From positions 1 to 64,000 of the forward strand of contig NZ_QEYO01000022.1 of the NCBI RefSeq assembly GCF_023718305.1: 64,000 nt of DNA, given 5' to 3'. The stretch comes from Gramella sp. AN32. Lineage in GTDB: Bacteria; Bacteroidota; Bacteroidia; Flavobacteriales; Flavobacteriaceae. Under the pieces are notes generated by a model that saw only the letters and a list, made by a program, of their open reading frames with translations, searched no databases and was not told the DNA's origin. Positions 35,146 to 43,002 of this stretch are shown in pieces. Position 1 is the stretch's first letter. Each line of letters opens with the position of its first letter. The position numbers were made by a program, and so were the translations under genes.

Positions 35146-35769
35146 ATGAAAAAAGCTGGATTAATAATGATCATTGGTTCTTTACTGTTATTGGGCCTCT
35201 TTAAATTTCCCCTTTGGAATATTATGCTGGGAGCCCCCCAGTACCCCGATCCTATGGGAATGAATATTTACATCACCGGAATCCAGGGTGTACAGGAATT
35301 TGATATTCAAAATATCGACGGGCTCAACCATTATATCGGGATGCAGAAAATCCCAAAACCTGAAGCCATGTGGGAATTTGAAGTTTTTCCACTTGTAATT
35401 GGCGGCATGGCTGCACTAGGGGTTCTTTTAGGAATTTTAGGTTTCTTCGGAAAATTAAATTACTGGTGGTTCCTTAGCTGGGTACTATTGATGACACTGC
35501 TTGGTATTATGGGAATGTACGATTTTAATGCCTGGCTCACCGATTATGGCACCAATCTGGATCCCAAGGCGATCATGAAAATGACCAATCTCGATGGTTC
35601 GCCCATGACCTATAAACCGCCATTGTTTGGCCACCAGAAAATGCTGAATTTTGATGTGGATTCTTATCCGGCTTTAGGCGCCTATCTTATGTTTGCGGGA
35701 ATGCTGCTTACCCTATTGGCATTTTTTGTTGGAAAAAACGAATGGATAAAAAAATACAAATACTTATGA
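35146..35769 (+). CDS. Nos-cluster membrane protein of unknown function
   Basis: A 207-residue protein with four predicted helices (about 5-24, 83-103, 109-127 and 176-198). The extracytoplasmic loops are rich in Met, His and Asp (GAPQYPDPMGMNIYITGIQG; YKPPLFGHQKMLNFDVDSYP). Similar genes accompany clade II nosZ in other Bacteroidota as far as I recall, but I know no assigned function. The Met/His loops would suit copper or quinol/cytochrome interaction. Its TGA overlaps the nosL ATG (ATGA). Confidence 0.75.
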   Translation: MKKAGLIMIIGSLLLLGLFKFPLWNIMLGAPQYPDPMGMNIYITGIQGVQEFDIQNIDGLNHYIGMQKIPKPEAMWEFEVFPLVIGGMAALGVLLGILGFFGKLNYWWFLSWVLLMTLLGIMGMYDFNAWLTDYGTNLDPKAIMKMTNLDGSPMTYKPPLFGHQKMLNFDVDSYPALGAYLMFAGMLLTLLAFFVGKNEWIKKYKYL

Positions 35770-36221
35770 AAGCCCTGATTTTTTCCGCAATTATCACGCT
35801 ACTTTTTATTTCGTGTGAAGTAAGCCCGCAGCCCATAAATTATGGAAAGGAAGCCTGTGAATATTGTAAAATGACCGTTGTTGATAAACATCATGCAAGC
35901 CAACTGGTAAATACAAAGGGTAAGGCTTATAATTTTGACGCGATAGAATGCATGATAAATTATTCTGAAGAAAATAAAGAAACAGTTTATCAACTCTATA
36001 TGATCAATGATTTTAAAAAACCGGGCACCCTAATAAACGCTAAAACCGCTACCTATTTAATCAGTCCTGAAATATCAAGCCCCATGGGGGCAAACCTATC
36101 AGCTTTTAAAAGCTTGAAAACTGCTGAAAATGCTCAAAAGGAATTTCAGGGAGCACTATTTTCCTGGGAGAGCCTTTTAAACTATATGTTGGTCACGGAA
36201 ATTAACAGTGGAATTAATTAA
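35766..36221 (+). CDS. nosL: Copper-binding lipoprotein NosL
   Basis: Periplasmic copper chaperone for NosZ. About 151 residues from ATG 35766, which overlaps the upstream stop (ATGA) and yields a clean lipoprotein signal peptide (LLFISC). An ATG 24 bp earlier is possible. The motif CEYCKM in the mature protein gives Cys and Met ligands for Cu(I), as in NosL. The C-terminal part (SSPMGANLSAFKS) also fits the family. Confidence 0.92.
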   Translation: MKALIFSAIITLLFISCEVSPQPINYGKEACEYCKMTVVDKHHASQLVNTKGKAYNFDAIECMINYSEENKETVYQLYMINDFKKPGTLINAKTATYLISPEISSPMGANLSAFKSLKTAENAQKEFQGALFSWESLLNYMLVTEINSGIN

Positions 36222-36324
36222 GCTTTTCTGTAATACCATGACTAGCGTTTGCAATCGTGGCTTGGAGATAGGGCTTGATGGCAATTAATAATTTAAGGTT
36301 TGTAAATCGTAAATAATTAAAATT

Positions 36325-36795
36325 ATGGAAGCAAAAAAAAATTCATCCATCATAAAAGATCTGGCACATAAGGAATGTATGGATCTTCTTAGTAGCAATT
36401 ATATTGGTCATTTGGCATTTATTTCAGGGCAAAACCCTTATACGGTCCCCATTACCTATTACTATGATCAGGCTGCAAAAAGCATTATTAGTTATTCAGA
36501 CGAAGGACATAAAATAGAAGCTCTCAGACAAAACCCCACGGTTTCATTAGGTGTGTATAAAATAAAATCGATAGAAAATTGGAATTCAGTATTGGTACAT
36601 GGCACCTTTCAGGAGCTTCATGCTAGTACGGCCAAACAAGCCCTGCACCAGTTCACTGAAGGGGTCAGAAAAGTGATTGGGCACAAAGCCCGCAACTTTA
36701 TTGAAAATTTTTCAAGTAAAAATTACTCAGGGGGGATGGCTATAGTTTATAAAATCAACATTCTAAGCATCCAAGGAAAACACAGAGGCCACTAA
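36325..36795 (+). CDS. Pyridoxamine 5'-phosphate oxidase-like flavoprotein
   Basis: A 156-residue cytoplasmic protein of the split-barrel flavin-binding fold (NimA / PNPOx-like): LLSSNYIGHLAFISGQNPYTVPITYYYD at residues 20-48, then VSLGVYKI and a conserved VLVHGTF. Members bind FMN, F420 or heme; the cofactor cannot be decided from sequence. It lies between nosL and a cupin gene. A half-matching site TTGAT-ggca-ATTAA lies at 36275-36288, but no -7 element falls at the 29.5-bp offset. Confidence 0.82.
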   Translation: MEAKKNSSIIKDLAHKECMDLLSSNYIGHLAFISGQNPYTVPITYYYDQAAKSIISYSDEGHKIEALRQNPTVSLGVYKIKSIENWNSVLVHGTFQELHASTAKQALHQFTEGVRKVIGHKARNFIENFSSKNYSGGMAIVYKINILSIQGKHRGH

Positions 36796-36853
36796 TTGGT
36801 CCAACGCTTCAAAAGAAACTATACTATTCAAGCATTTTTAAAACACATCGGGC

Positions 36854-37147
36854 ATGTACAAAGTTGAAAACCTCATTAAGGATCAATCATTCAATAAACT
36901 AAAAGTTGAAAAAATTAAAACTAGCGAAGCTTTAGATATTTTATCCATCAGTCTGGAAAAAGGTATGGTTTTTCCCGAACACAATGCCCCCAGGGACGCT
37001 CACTTAATCATGTTGGAAGGAAAAATACGCTTTCATATCATGCACGAAGTATATACCTTATCCAGATACCAGCATTTTAATTTCGAAAAAGATCAACCGC
37101 ATTGGGTAGAGGCTATTGAAAATTCCAAGTTTTTGATCGTCCGGTAA
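36854..37147 (+). CDS. Small cupin-domain protein
   Basis: A 97-residue single-domain cupin. The PEHNAPRDAHLIMLEGKIRFHI stretch (residues 37-58) and QPHWVEA near the end match the two cupin motifs, but only some of the metal-binding His are in place. It is probably cotranscribed with the preceding PNPOx-like gene. The role in the nos cluster is unknown; such cupins often bind small effectors or metals. Confidence 0.75.
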   Translation: MYKVENLIKDQSFNKLKVEKIKTSEALDILSISLEKGMVFPEHNAPRDAHLIMLEGKIRFHIMHEVYTLSRYQHFNFEKDQPHWVEAIENSKFLIVR

Positions 37148-37161
37148 CTTTATCGTTTCAT

Positions 37162-37194
37162 AGACCTCACAGGTCTTTGAGACCTGTGAGGTCT
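37162..37194. repeat. Strong hairpin repeat between cupin gene and nosD
   Basis: A perfect 15-bp stem, AGACCTCACAGGTCT with loop TTG and AGACCTGTGAGGTCT. This hairpin resembles short dispersed repeats common between Bacteroidota genes. It probably ends the upstream transcript, although the following sequence is A-rich rather than a T tract on the plus strand. Confidence 0.8.
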
Positions 37195-37228
37195 TAAAAA
37201 TCCTTCCAATTTATAAAGTATCAAAACC

Positions 37229-37271
37229 TGTCGGTCGTCATAGGTTGAAAATATAGCAGCTTGTAATTTCG
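37229..37271 (+). promoter_or_regulatory. CRP/FNR-type promoter of nosDFY
   Basis: Degenerate operator TGTCggtcGTCA (37229-37240; one mismatch in the left half), centre 37234.5; -7 element TAATTTCG at 37264-37271 (7 of 8). The spacing is again 29.5 bp. The ATG of nosD is only 9 bp after the -7 element, so the leader would be very short. Confidence 0.7.
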
Positions 37272-37280
37272 TCCTGTATA

Positions 37281-38531
37281 ATGAAAAACCTGTTTTACAT
37301 AGCATTTATTTTTCTGCAGCTTTCGCTTTCGCCATCCTTCGCACAAAACCTGGAGGTATGCGCCTCCTGTGAATTTACTTCCATCACAGGAGCCGTAGAA
37401 ATAGCAAAGGATTTTGATACTATTTTGGTAAAAAAAGGCACTTATAAGGAATATAATATCGGGATCACCAAACCCATAACTATTATTGCCGAGGGCAATC
37501 CAGTGATAGACGGAGAAAATAAAGGGGAGATCATCACCATCCAGGCTGATAATGTGACTATAGATGGGCTACACATTATAAACGTAGGAACTAGCTATAC
37601 CACAGATTTTGCCGCGGTACGCGTGGTTAAAAGTGAAAATTTCCTGCTTCAGAATTTAACACTGGAGCGGCTCTTCTTCGGGATTTATTTGGAAAAAGCC
37701 AATAACGGCAAAATCCTAAACAATACAATAATTGGGGATGCGGTGGAAGAATTCAGTTCTGGAAATGGGATTCAGCTTTGGCACTGCAAGAATGTGGAAG
37801 TTCGGGGAAATAAAGTTAAAAAAGTAAGGGACGGGATATATTTAGAATTTTCAGATGAAATCACTATCAGCAATAATATTAGTTCAAACAACCTCCGCTA
37901 TGGCCTGCATTTTATGTTTTCAAACCATGACACCTATGTAAACAACCTTTTTGAAAACAATGGTGCGGGCGTGGCAGTGATGTTTTCTAAGTTCATTAAA
38001 ATGGAAGGCAATACTTTCAGAAAAAACTGGGGAACTGCTTCTTTTGGCTTGTTGCTGAAGGAAATAAACGATTCTGAAATAATTAATAACGTCTTTGAAG
38101 AAAATACCGTGGGCATCAATGTTGAAGGTTCCAATCGGGTAAATTATTTCCACAACGATTTTAAAAATAATGGTTGGGCGCTAAAAGTGCGCGGGGCCTG
38201 TTATAATAACATTTTTAAGGAGAACAATTTTCTCTATAATTCCTTTGATGTTTCATACAATAGCAGGCTCAACGATAATAAATTTGAAGGCAATTACTGG
38301 AGCAACTATACCGGTTACGATTTAAACCGAAATGGGATTGGTGATGTACCCTACCGGCCGGTGAAACTATTTTCATATATCGTGAACCGCACCCCGGAAA
38401 CCATCATTTTATTACGCAGTCTATTTATCGATATTATTGATTTTTCTGAAAAGGTCTCCCCCATTTTCACACCAGATAATCTTGTAGACAAAAATCCAAT
38501 GCTAAAACCTATACACCATGGTACAAATTGA
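37281..38531 (+). CDS. nosD: Nitrous oxide reductase maturation protein NosD
   Basis: A 416-residue periplasmic protein with a Sec signal peptide (to about residue 21, SFAQ). The rest is a right-handed parallel beta-helix made of about 22-residue NosD/CASH repeats with Asn ladders (NNISSNNLRYGLHFMFSNHDTY). NosD works with the NosFY ABC transporter in sulfur and copper supply for the CuZ centre. It overlaps nosF by 14 bp. CEFTSITGAVEIAKDFD near the start is the family entry segment. Confidence 0.95.
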   Translation: MKNLFYIAFIFLQLSLSPSFAQNLEVCASCEFTSITGAVEIAKDFDTILVKKGTYKEYNIGITKPITIIAEGNPVIDGENKGEIITIQADNVTIDGLHIINVGTSYTTDFAAVRVVKSENFLLQNLTLERLFFGIYLEKANNGKILNNTIIGDAVEEFSSGNGIQLWHCKNVEVRGNKVKKVRDGIYLEFSDEITISNNISSNNLRYGLHFMFSNHDTYVNNLFENNGAGVAVMFSKFIKMEGNTFRKNWGTASFGLLLKEINDSEIINNVFEENTVGINVEGSNRVNYFHNDFKNNGWALKVRGACYNNIFKENNFLYNSFDVSYNSRLNDNKFEGNYWSNYTGYDLNRNGIGDVPYRPVKLFSYIVNRTPETIILLRSLFIDIIDFSEKVSPIFTPDNLVDKNPMLKPIHHGTN

Positions 38532-39228
38532 ATATTTACATAAAAAATTCGGCACCAATCACGTGCTAAGCGGCATTGACCTGGAAATCGAACAAGGTGG
38601 AATATTTGCCGTTTTAGGACCCAATGGTTCAGGAAAAACAACTTTAATAAAAAGCATTTTAGGGATGGTTATCCCTGATTCCGGAAATATCAAAATATCG
38701 GGGGAAATAGTTAGGAACCAGTGGAAATATCGTAATGAAATCAATTACCTGCCGCAAATTGCCAATTTTCCGGGGAATTTAAAGGTAAAGGAACTCATTA
38801 ATATGATTAAGGACCTGCGCGCAGGAAAAAAAGCTGAAGACCAGCATTTAATCGAGCTCTTCCGTTTAGCGCCTTTTATGAACAAGAAATTAAGCAACCT
38901 TTCCGGCGGCACCAAACAAAAAGTGAATTTGGTGCTTACATTTATGTTCGATAGTCCGTTGATTATCCTGGACGAACCTACATCGGGATTAGATCCCATC
39001 TCTTACCTCCGCTTAAAAGAGCTCATAAAAGCTGAAAAAGTCAAAGAAAAAACCATCCTTATCACTTCCCATATTATGGGTTTTGTGGAAGAAATCGCTG
39101 ATGAGATTGTATTTCTCCTGGAAGGGAAAATTTATTTTAAAGGCAGTATTCGTGAGTTAAAGGCCAAAACCGAACAGCCCGACTTTGAACATGCCATTGC
39201 CTCCATTTTAACTACAAGTGATGTTTAA
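38518..39228 (+). CDS. nosF: ABC transporter ATP-binding protein NosF
   Basis: A 236-residue ATPase for CuZ maturation. Walker A is GPNGSGKT (about residues 35-42), the signature LSGGTKQK, Walker B LIILDEPTSGLDP, and the switch His is in LITSHIM. It overlaps both neighbours (14 bp with nosD, 8 bp with nosY from its ATG), a tight nosDFY operon. Confidence 0.94.
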   Translation: MVQIEYLHKKFGTNHVLSGIDLEIEQGGIFAVLGPNGSGKTTLIKSILGMVIPDSGNIKISGEIVRNQWKYRNEINYLPQIANFPGNLKVKELINMIKDLRAGKKAEDQHLIELFRLAPFMNKKLSNLSGGTKQKVNLVLTFMFDSPLIILDEPTSGLDPISYLRLKELIKAEKVKEKTILITSHIMGFVEEIADEIVFLLEGKIYFKGSIRELKAKTEQPDFEHAIASILTTSDV

Positions 39229-40003
39229 AATATTAAAATACAGTTTTTTTGACCTGGTGCGTAGCCGCTGGAGCTACGTATATTTTCTCTTTTACCTGTT
39301 ATTGGGGATCGTACTCTTGTTTCTAAACAACGACCTTTCCAAAGCCGTAATAACATTAATGAATGTGATCATTATCCTGGTACCATTAATCGGGACTATT
39401 TTTGGGGTTATGTATTATTATAATTCCCGGGAATTTACCGAACTCTTGCTCGCCCAACCGGTAAAACGGAGTTCCATCTTTTTAGGGCAGTATTTTGGGG
39501 TGGCCTTTTCACTGGCTATGAGTTTGGTAATTGGCCTGGGGCTGCCCTTTGTTTTCTACGGAATTTTTAACAGCAGCGCGATTTGGGACTTTTCGTTATT
39601 ATTGATTACCGGGGCACTCCTTACTTTTATTTTTACCGCGCTGGCATTTGTGATTGCTTTGGCCAATGAAAACAAGATCAAAGGTTTTGGTTATGCAATT
39701 TTGCTATGGCTCTTTATGGCGGTGATCTATGACGGACTGTTCCTTATGTCCTTGATTTATTTTGAAGATTACCCCCTGGATAAATTTTCCCTCGCCGCCA
39801 CTATGTTAAACCCCGTGGACCTTTCGCGGGTACTCATTTTATTGAAACTGGATATTTCGGCACTTTTGGGATATACCGGCGCTGTTTTTCAAAAGTTCTT
39901 TGGTACAAACCTTGGCTTGATACTTTCTACTGGCATGTTGGTACTGTGGGTATTGATCCCGACCGGAATAATTTACAGGATGGCCAAACGCAAGGACTTT
40001 TAA
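39221..40003 (+). CDS. nosY: ABC transporter permease NosY
   Basis: A 260-residue membrane protein with six predicted helices, the permease partner of NosF. I use ATG 39221; a GTG one codon earlier is also possible. The segment EFTELLLAQPVKRSSIFLGQYFG after helix 2 is typical of NosY/ABC-2 permeases, and FVIALANENKIKGFG precedes the final helices. Last gene of the cluster; the 400 bp after it contain only repeats. Confidence 0.93.
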   Translation: MFKILKYSFFDLVRSRWSYVYFLFYLLLGIVLLFLNNDLSKAVITLMNVIIILVPLIGTIFGVMYYYNSREFTELLLAQPVKRSSIFLGQYFGVAFSLAMSLVIGLGLPFVFYGIFNSSAIWDFSLLLITGALLTFIFTALAFVIALANENKIKGFGYAILLWLFMAVIYDGLFLMSLIYFEDYPLDKFSLAATMLNPVDLSRVLILLKLDISALLGYTGAVFQKFFGTNLGLILSTGMLVLWVLIPTGIIYRMAKRKDF

Positions 40004-40045
40004 AATTGAGGGCATTTTTCCTGTCTTCGGCCTTCAACTTTAAAA

Positions 40046-40073
40046 CCTTGAACCTTGAATCTTGAACTCTAGA
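40046..40073. repeat. Heptad repeat (CCTTGAA)2-TCTTGAA-CTCTAGA
   Basis: Four in-phase 7-mers directly before palindromic element copy 2, mirroring 182-216 before copy 1. Confidence 0.8.
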
Positions 40074-40077
40074 AAAT

Positions 40078-40159
40078 CATTTGCGAGCGAAGCGAAGCAA
40101 TCTCTACTTTTCCTTCAATCATGGGACTGCTTCAGTCGCTATGCTCCTTCGCAGTGACC
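40078..40159. repeat. Dispersed imperfect palindromic element, copy 2
   Basis: Same core as 222-308: GCGAGCGAAGCGAAGCAATC on the left and GCTTCAGTCGCTATGCTCC on the right, ending GCAGTGACC. It is flanked by heptads. Confidence 0.85.
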
Positions 40160-40195
40160 GTATCTTCTTACTTTGAACTTTTCTACTTCCAACAA

Positions 40196-40272
40196 CCAGC
40201 CTCCAGTCTCCAGTCTCCAACTTTCAACTTTCAACCTAGAATTTTGAATCTTGAACTTTAAACTCTGCAAAG
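40196..40272. repeat. Eleven contiguous drifting heptads
   Basis: In strict 7-bp phase: CCAGCCT, CCAGTCT, CCAGTCT, CCAACTT, TCAACTT, TCAACCT, AGAATTT, TGAATCT, TGAACTT, TAAACTC, TGCAAAG. The unit changes completely along the array while the period stays 7. Confidence 0.88.
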
Positions 40273-40353
40273 TCATTGCGAGCAAAGTGAAGCAATCTCC
40301 ACTTTTCCTTGAATCATGAGACTGCTTCAGTCGCTATGCTCCTTCGCAGTGAC
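40272..40353. repeat. Dispersed imperfect palindromic element, copy 3
   Basis: GTCATTGCGAGCAAAGTGAAG on the left, GCTATGCTCCTTCGCAGTGAC on the right. It has a few substitutions relative to copy 2, in the same orientation. Confidence 0.85.
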
Positions 40354-40365
40354 GGTATCTTTTTA

Positions 40366-40400
40366 CTTTGAAATTTTCACTTTTAGCTTTTAGCTTTTAG
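40366..40400. repeat. Heptad repeat ending in (CTTTTAG)3
   Basis: CTTTGAA, ATTTTCA, then three perfect CTTTTAG units, all in 7-bp phase, running up to the recN stop codon at 40405. Confidence 0.9.
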
Positions 40401-40404
40401 CTAA

Positions 40405-42057
40405 TTAATTCAACAAAGCCTTCGCATGTGCACGAGCCGATTCACTTTTAGCATTTCCACCAAGCATTAAAGCCAGCTCCTCAATTCTTGCATCTTCATG
40501 AAGTTCCACGATCTTAGTTTGCGTAGCCACATCACTATCTTCCTTGAAAATTTTGAAGTGAGTGGCGCCTTTTCCGGCAATCTGCGGTAGATGCGTAATG
40601 GCAATAACCTGCATACTGGCACCCATTTTTTGCAATATTTCGCCCATTTTTTGCGCAATTTCGCCACTTACCCCGGTATCGATCTCATCAAAAATAATGG
40701 TAGGCAAGTTGCTTTGAGCGGCCAGGATACTTTTTACCGCCAGCATGATCCTGGAAAGTTCCCCGCCAGATGCCGCCTTTTTAATTTCTTTAAAACTTCC
40801 GCCTTTGTTCGCGGCAAGCAACCATTCGAGTTTATCTTTTCCATTGCTAAGAAATTCTTTTTCTGAATTTAAAACAATATCCAGCCTGGCATTCGGCATT
40901 CCAAGATCTTTAAGGATTAATTCCGTTTGCTCTATAAAAGTGGGAATGATTTTTTTTCTGTTTTCATGCAAAAGTTTTGAAACATCTTCCAAAACTAAAA
41001 CCTGTTTCGTAATCTCTTTTTCCGCTTCTTTTAGTTCCGCTTCAGCATTTTCGGTCACTGAAATTTTTTGCTGAAGTTCATTCAGAATAATAAGAAGTTC
41101 TTCTACATTTTCAGCATTATGTTTTTTCTGAAGGTTATAAAGAACTTTTAATCTTTGATTGATGAATTCCAATTCTTCAGGATTGGCTTCCACTTTTTCC
41201 AGAGCCATAGTCAGTTCATCTTCAAGATCACCCAACTCAATAATAACGCTTTCCAGACGCGCATTTAAATTTTCATAATTTGAAGAGAATTTGACCAGTC
41301 GCTGTAAGTGTACTTTCGTATTTTTCAGGCTTTCTAAACTCCCAATTTCTTCCTGCTGTAATAAATTTATAGCCTCACTAAGATTCTCAGTAAGTTCTTC
41401 TACATTGTTCAAAGCCTCAAAACGTTCCTCCAAATCCTCCTGCATTCCTGGAGTTAATTTTGCATCTTCCAGTTCCTTCAGTAAAAATAAATTATAATCA
41501 TATTCCCTTGCCGCGTTGGCCTGTTGATCCTTCAAAATATCCAACCTCTTCAACAGGTTACGATAAGTTTTTAATTCATTTTTGTATTCCAGGATAACCG
41601 ACTCGTTTTTTGCGATCGTATCAATCACATTAAACTGATAATCGATATTTCCTAAACTTAGGGTTTCATGCTGACTATGGATATCAATCAAAGAGCTTCC
41701 CAATTTTTGCAATGCTGAAATCTTGACCGGAGTATCATTGATAAAAGCCCGGGATTTTCCTGATGGCAATATTTCCCGACGAATGATACTCTGGTTTTCA
41801 TAATCCAGATTTTCCTTCCCAAAAAAGGATTGCAGGTTATAATTAGAAATTTGAAAGCTGCCCTCGATCACACATTTTTTACTGGTATCACGAATGGAAC
41901 TAAAGTCGGCACGATCTCCTAACAAAAGTCCTAAAGCGCCAAGCATAATAGATTTTCCCGCTCCGGTCTCCCCGGTAATAATGGTAAACCCATTAGAAAG
42001 ACCAATATTGATGTCTTCAATTAAAGCGTAATTCTTAATAGTAAGGGAAGTAAGCAA
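40405..42057 (-). CDS. recN: DNA repair protein RecN
   Basis: SMC-like ATPase in double-strand break repair, 550 residues. The N-terminal LTSLTIKNYALIEDINIGL and Walker A GETGAGKS (about residues 31-38) are followed by a central coiled coil (about 150-380). The C-terminal part has the GGELSRIMLA signature and the Walker B segment TIIFDEIDTGVSG. Length is normal. Last gene of the minus-strand bamD-rpoZ-coaBC-DUF4835-recN run, conserved in Bacteroidota. Confidence 0.96.
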   Translation of the reverse strand: MLTSLTIKNYALIEDINIGLSNGFTIITGETGAGKSIMLGALGLLLGDRADFSSIRDTSKKCVIEGSFQISNYNLQSFFGKENLDYENQSIIRREILPSGKSRAFINDTPVKISALQKLGSSLIDIHSQHETLSLGNIDYQFNVIDTIAKNESVILEYKNELKTYRNLLKRLDILKDQQANAAREYDYNLFLLKELEDAKLTPGMQEDLEERFEALNNVEELTENLSEAINLLQQEEIGSLESLKNTKVHLQRLVKFSSNYENLNARLESVIIELGDLEDELTMALEKVEANPEELEFINQRLKVLYNLQKKHNAENVEELLIILNELQQKISVTENAEAELKEAEKEITKQVLVLEDVSKLLHENRKKIIPTFIEQTELILKDLGMPNARLDIVLNSEKEFLSNGKDKLEWLLAANKGGSFKEIKKAASGGELSRIMLAVKSILAAQSNLPTIIFDEIDTGVSGEIAQKMGEILQKMGASMQVIAITHLPQIAGKGATHFKIFKEDSDVATQTKIVELHEDARIEELALMLGGNAKSESARAHAKALLN

Positions 42058-42114
42058 ATGCTAAAAAATTTGCCCTAAATATAAGGGAGAAAAAATTCGT
42101 AATCAACCAAAAAT

Positions 42115-43002
42115 CTACTGAATAGCCCGCCAATTTTTAGAATACCGTGGCGCAATATTATTCAGCGTCTCAATAAGTTCATTTTTATTGATGGGGGGCC
42201 CCGATGAATAAATTTGCCCAACCTCATCAGCTTTAGCATCAAAAAACACCCTCAACAATAAACTATTGTTCCTGCGACGGTTCATGACCTCCAGTTTTTC
42301 CATAGTTTCAGCAATCGCTGTTTTGCCGGCTACGATATCTTCATGCATCACATCCAGACCTAGACGATGATAATCATATAACGCTTCACGATATTCAGCA
42401 TAGGTGTTGGCCAGAAGATCTGTATTTAAGCGATATCGGGATCGCTGTCCATCAGAACCTTTCCAACCCTGACTATTTCCCTGCTGCGCGGTGGTAACGA
42501 TCCTGTTTGCTTCTTCAAAATAGGGTGTACCGCCCATGGGTGAAAAGGTATCGGCATCCATTCCCAAAATCGTATAGATATAAAAAGAAATTACCGAGAC
42601 GAGGTTATTGGTATATGTATTCTGACTATAATTTAACGGCTGATATTCCCGGTAACTAAATGCTAACTGCTCATCGCTGAAGTTGAAAACCGGAGTGATC
42701 AAAGAGGTTCCATAAACAGGTCTGGAAGATTGAATCTGGATGGAACCATTGAAATTCTCACCTTCAAATTTTGAAATAGTGATAAACATGCTGCATTGTA
42801 TGCGCTCGTGATCTTTCACCGGTGTACCTGTCCAGCTGGTTTGGTTTACAAATTCGTTAAGTGCCCGCTGCAGGGTTTTAAAAACCGAAAGATTGGCCTG
42901 CCCGGTTTGTTCAGCGTTGAGAATAATCTCACAATTGATTTGTTGCGCTGTAGAAACCTGGATACAAAATGCAAACAATAAAACGCTAAGTATTTTACGC
43001 AT
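42115..43002 (-). CDS. DUF4835 (PorD-type) exported protein
   Basis: A 295-residue protein with a Sec signal peptide (MRKILSVLLFAFCIQVSTAQ). The mature part matches the DUF4835 family (QINCEIILNAEQTG at the start, FYIYTILGMDADTFSPMGGTPYF in the middle), which some databases name type IX secretion protein PorD; I am only moderately sure of that functional label. It overlaps coaBC by 8 bp and sits in the conserved coaBC-DUF4835-recN order. Confidence 0.85.
   Translation of the reverse strand: MRKILSVLLFAFCIQVSTAQQINCEIILNAEQTGQANLSVFKTLQRALNEFVNQTSWTGTPVKDHERIQCSMFITISKFEGENFNGSIQIQSSRPVYGTSLITPVFNFSDEQLAFSYREYQPLNYSQNTYTNNLVSVISFYIYTILGMDADTFSPMGGTPYFEEANRIVTTAQQGNSQGWKGSDGQRSRYRLNTDLLANTYAEYREALYDYHRLGLDVMHEDIVAGKTAIAETMEKLEVMNRRRNNSLLLRVFFDAKADEVGQIYSSGPPINKNELIETLNNIAPRYSKNWRAIQ

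Larger units (their letters stand above)
40004..40404. other. Gene-free repeat region between nosY and recN
   Basis: This 401-bp convergent intergenic region consists almost wholly of heptad arrays (40046-40073, 40196-40272, 40366-40400) alternating with two copies of the palindromic element (40078-40159, 40272-40353). No reading frame or RNA gene was seen. Both flanking genes end here, so the region is free of promoters for them. Confidence 0.9.

Noticed and set aside
36275..36288. FNR-type operator for the PNPOx-like gene (TTGAT-ggca-ATTAA)
   Set aside because: One half is mismatched and the sequence 29.5 bp downstream (AAATAATT) is not a -7 element, unlike in the seven accepted promoters.
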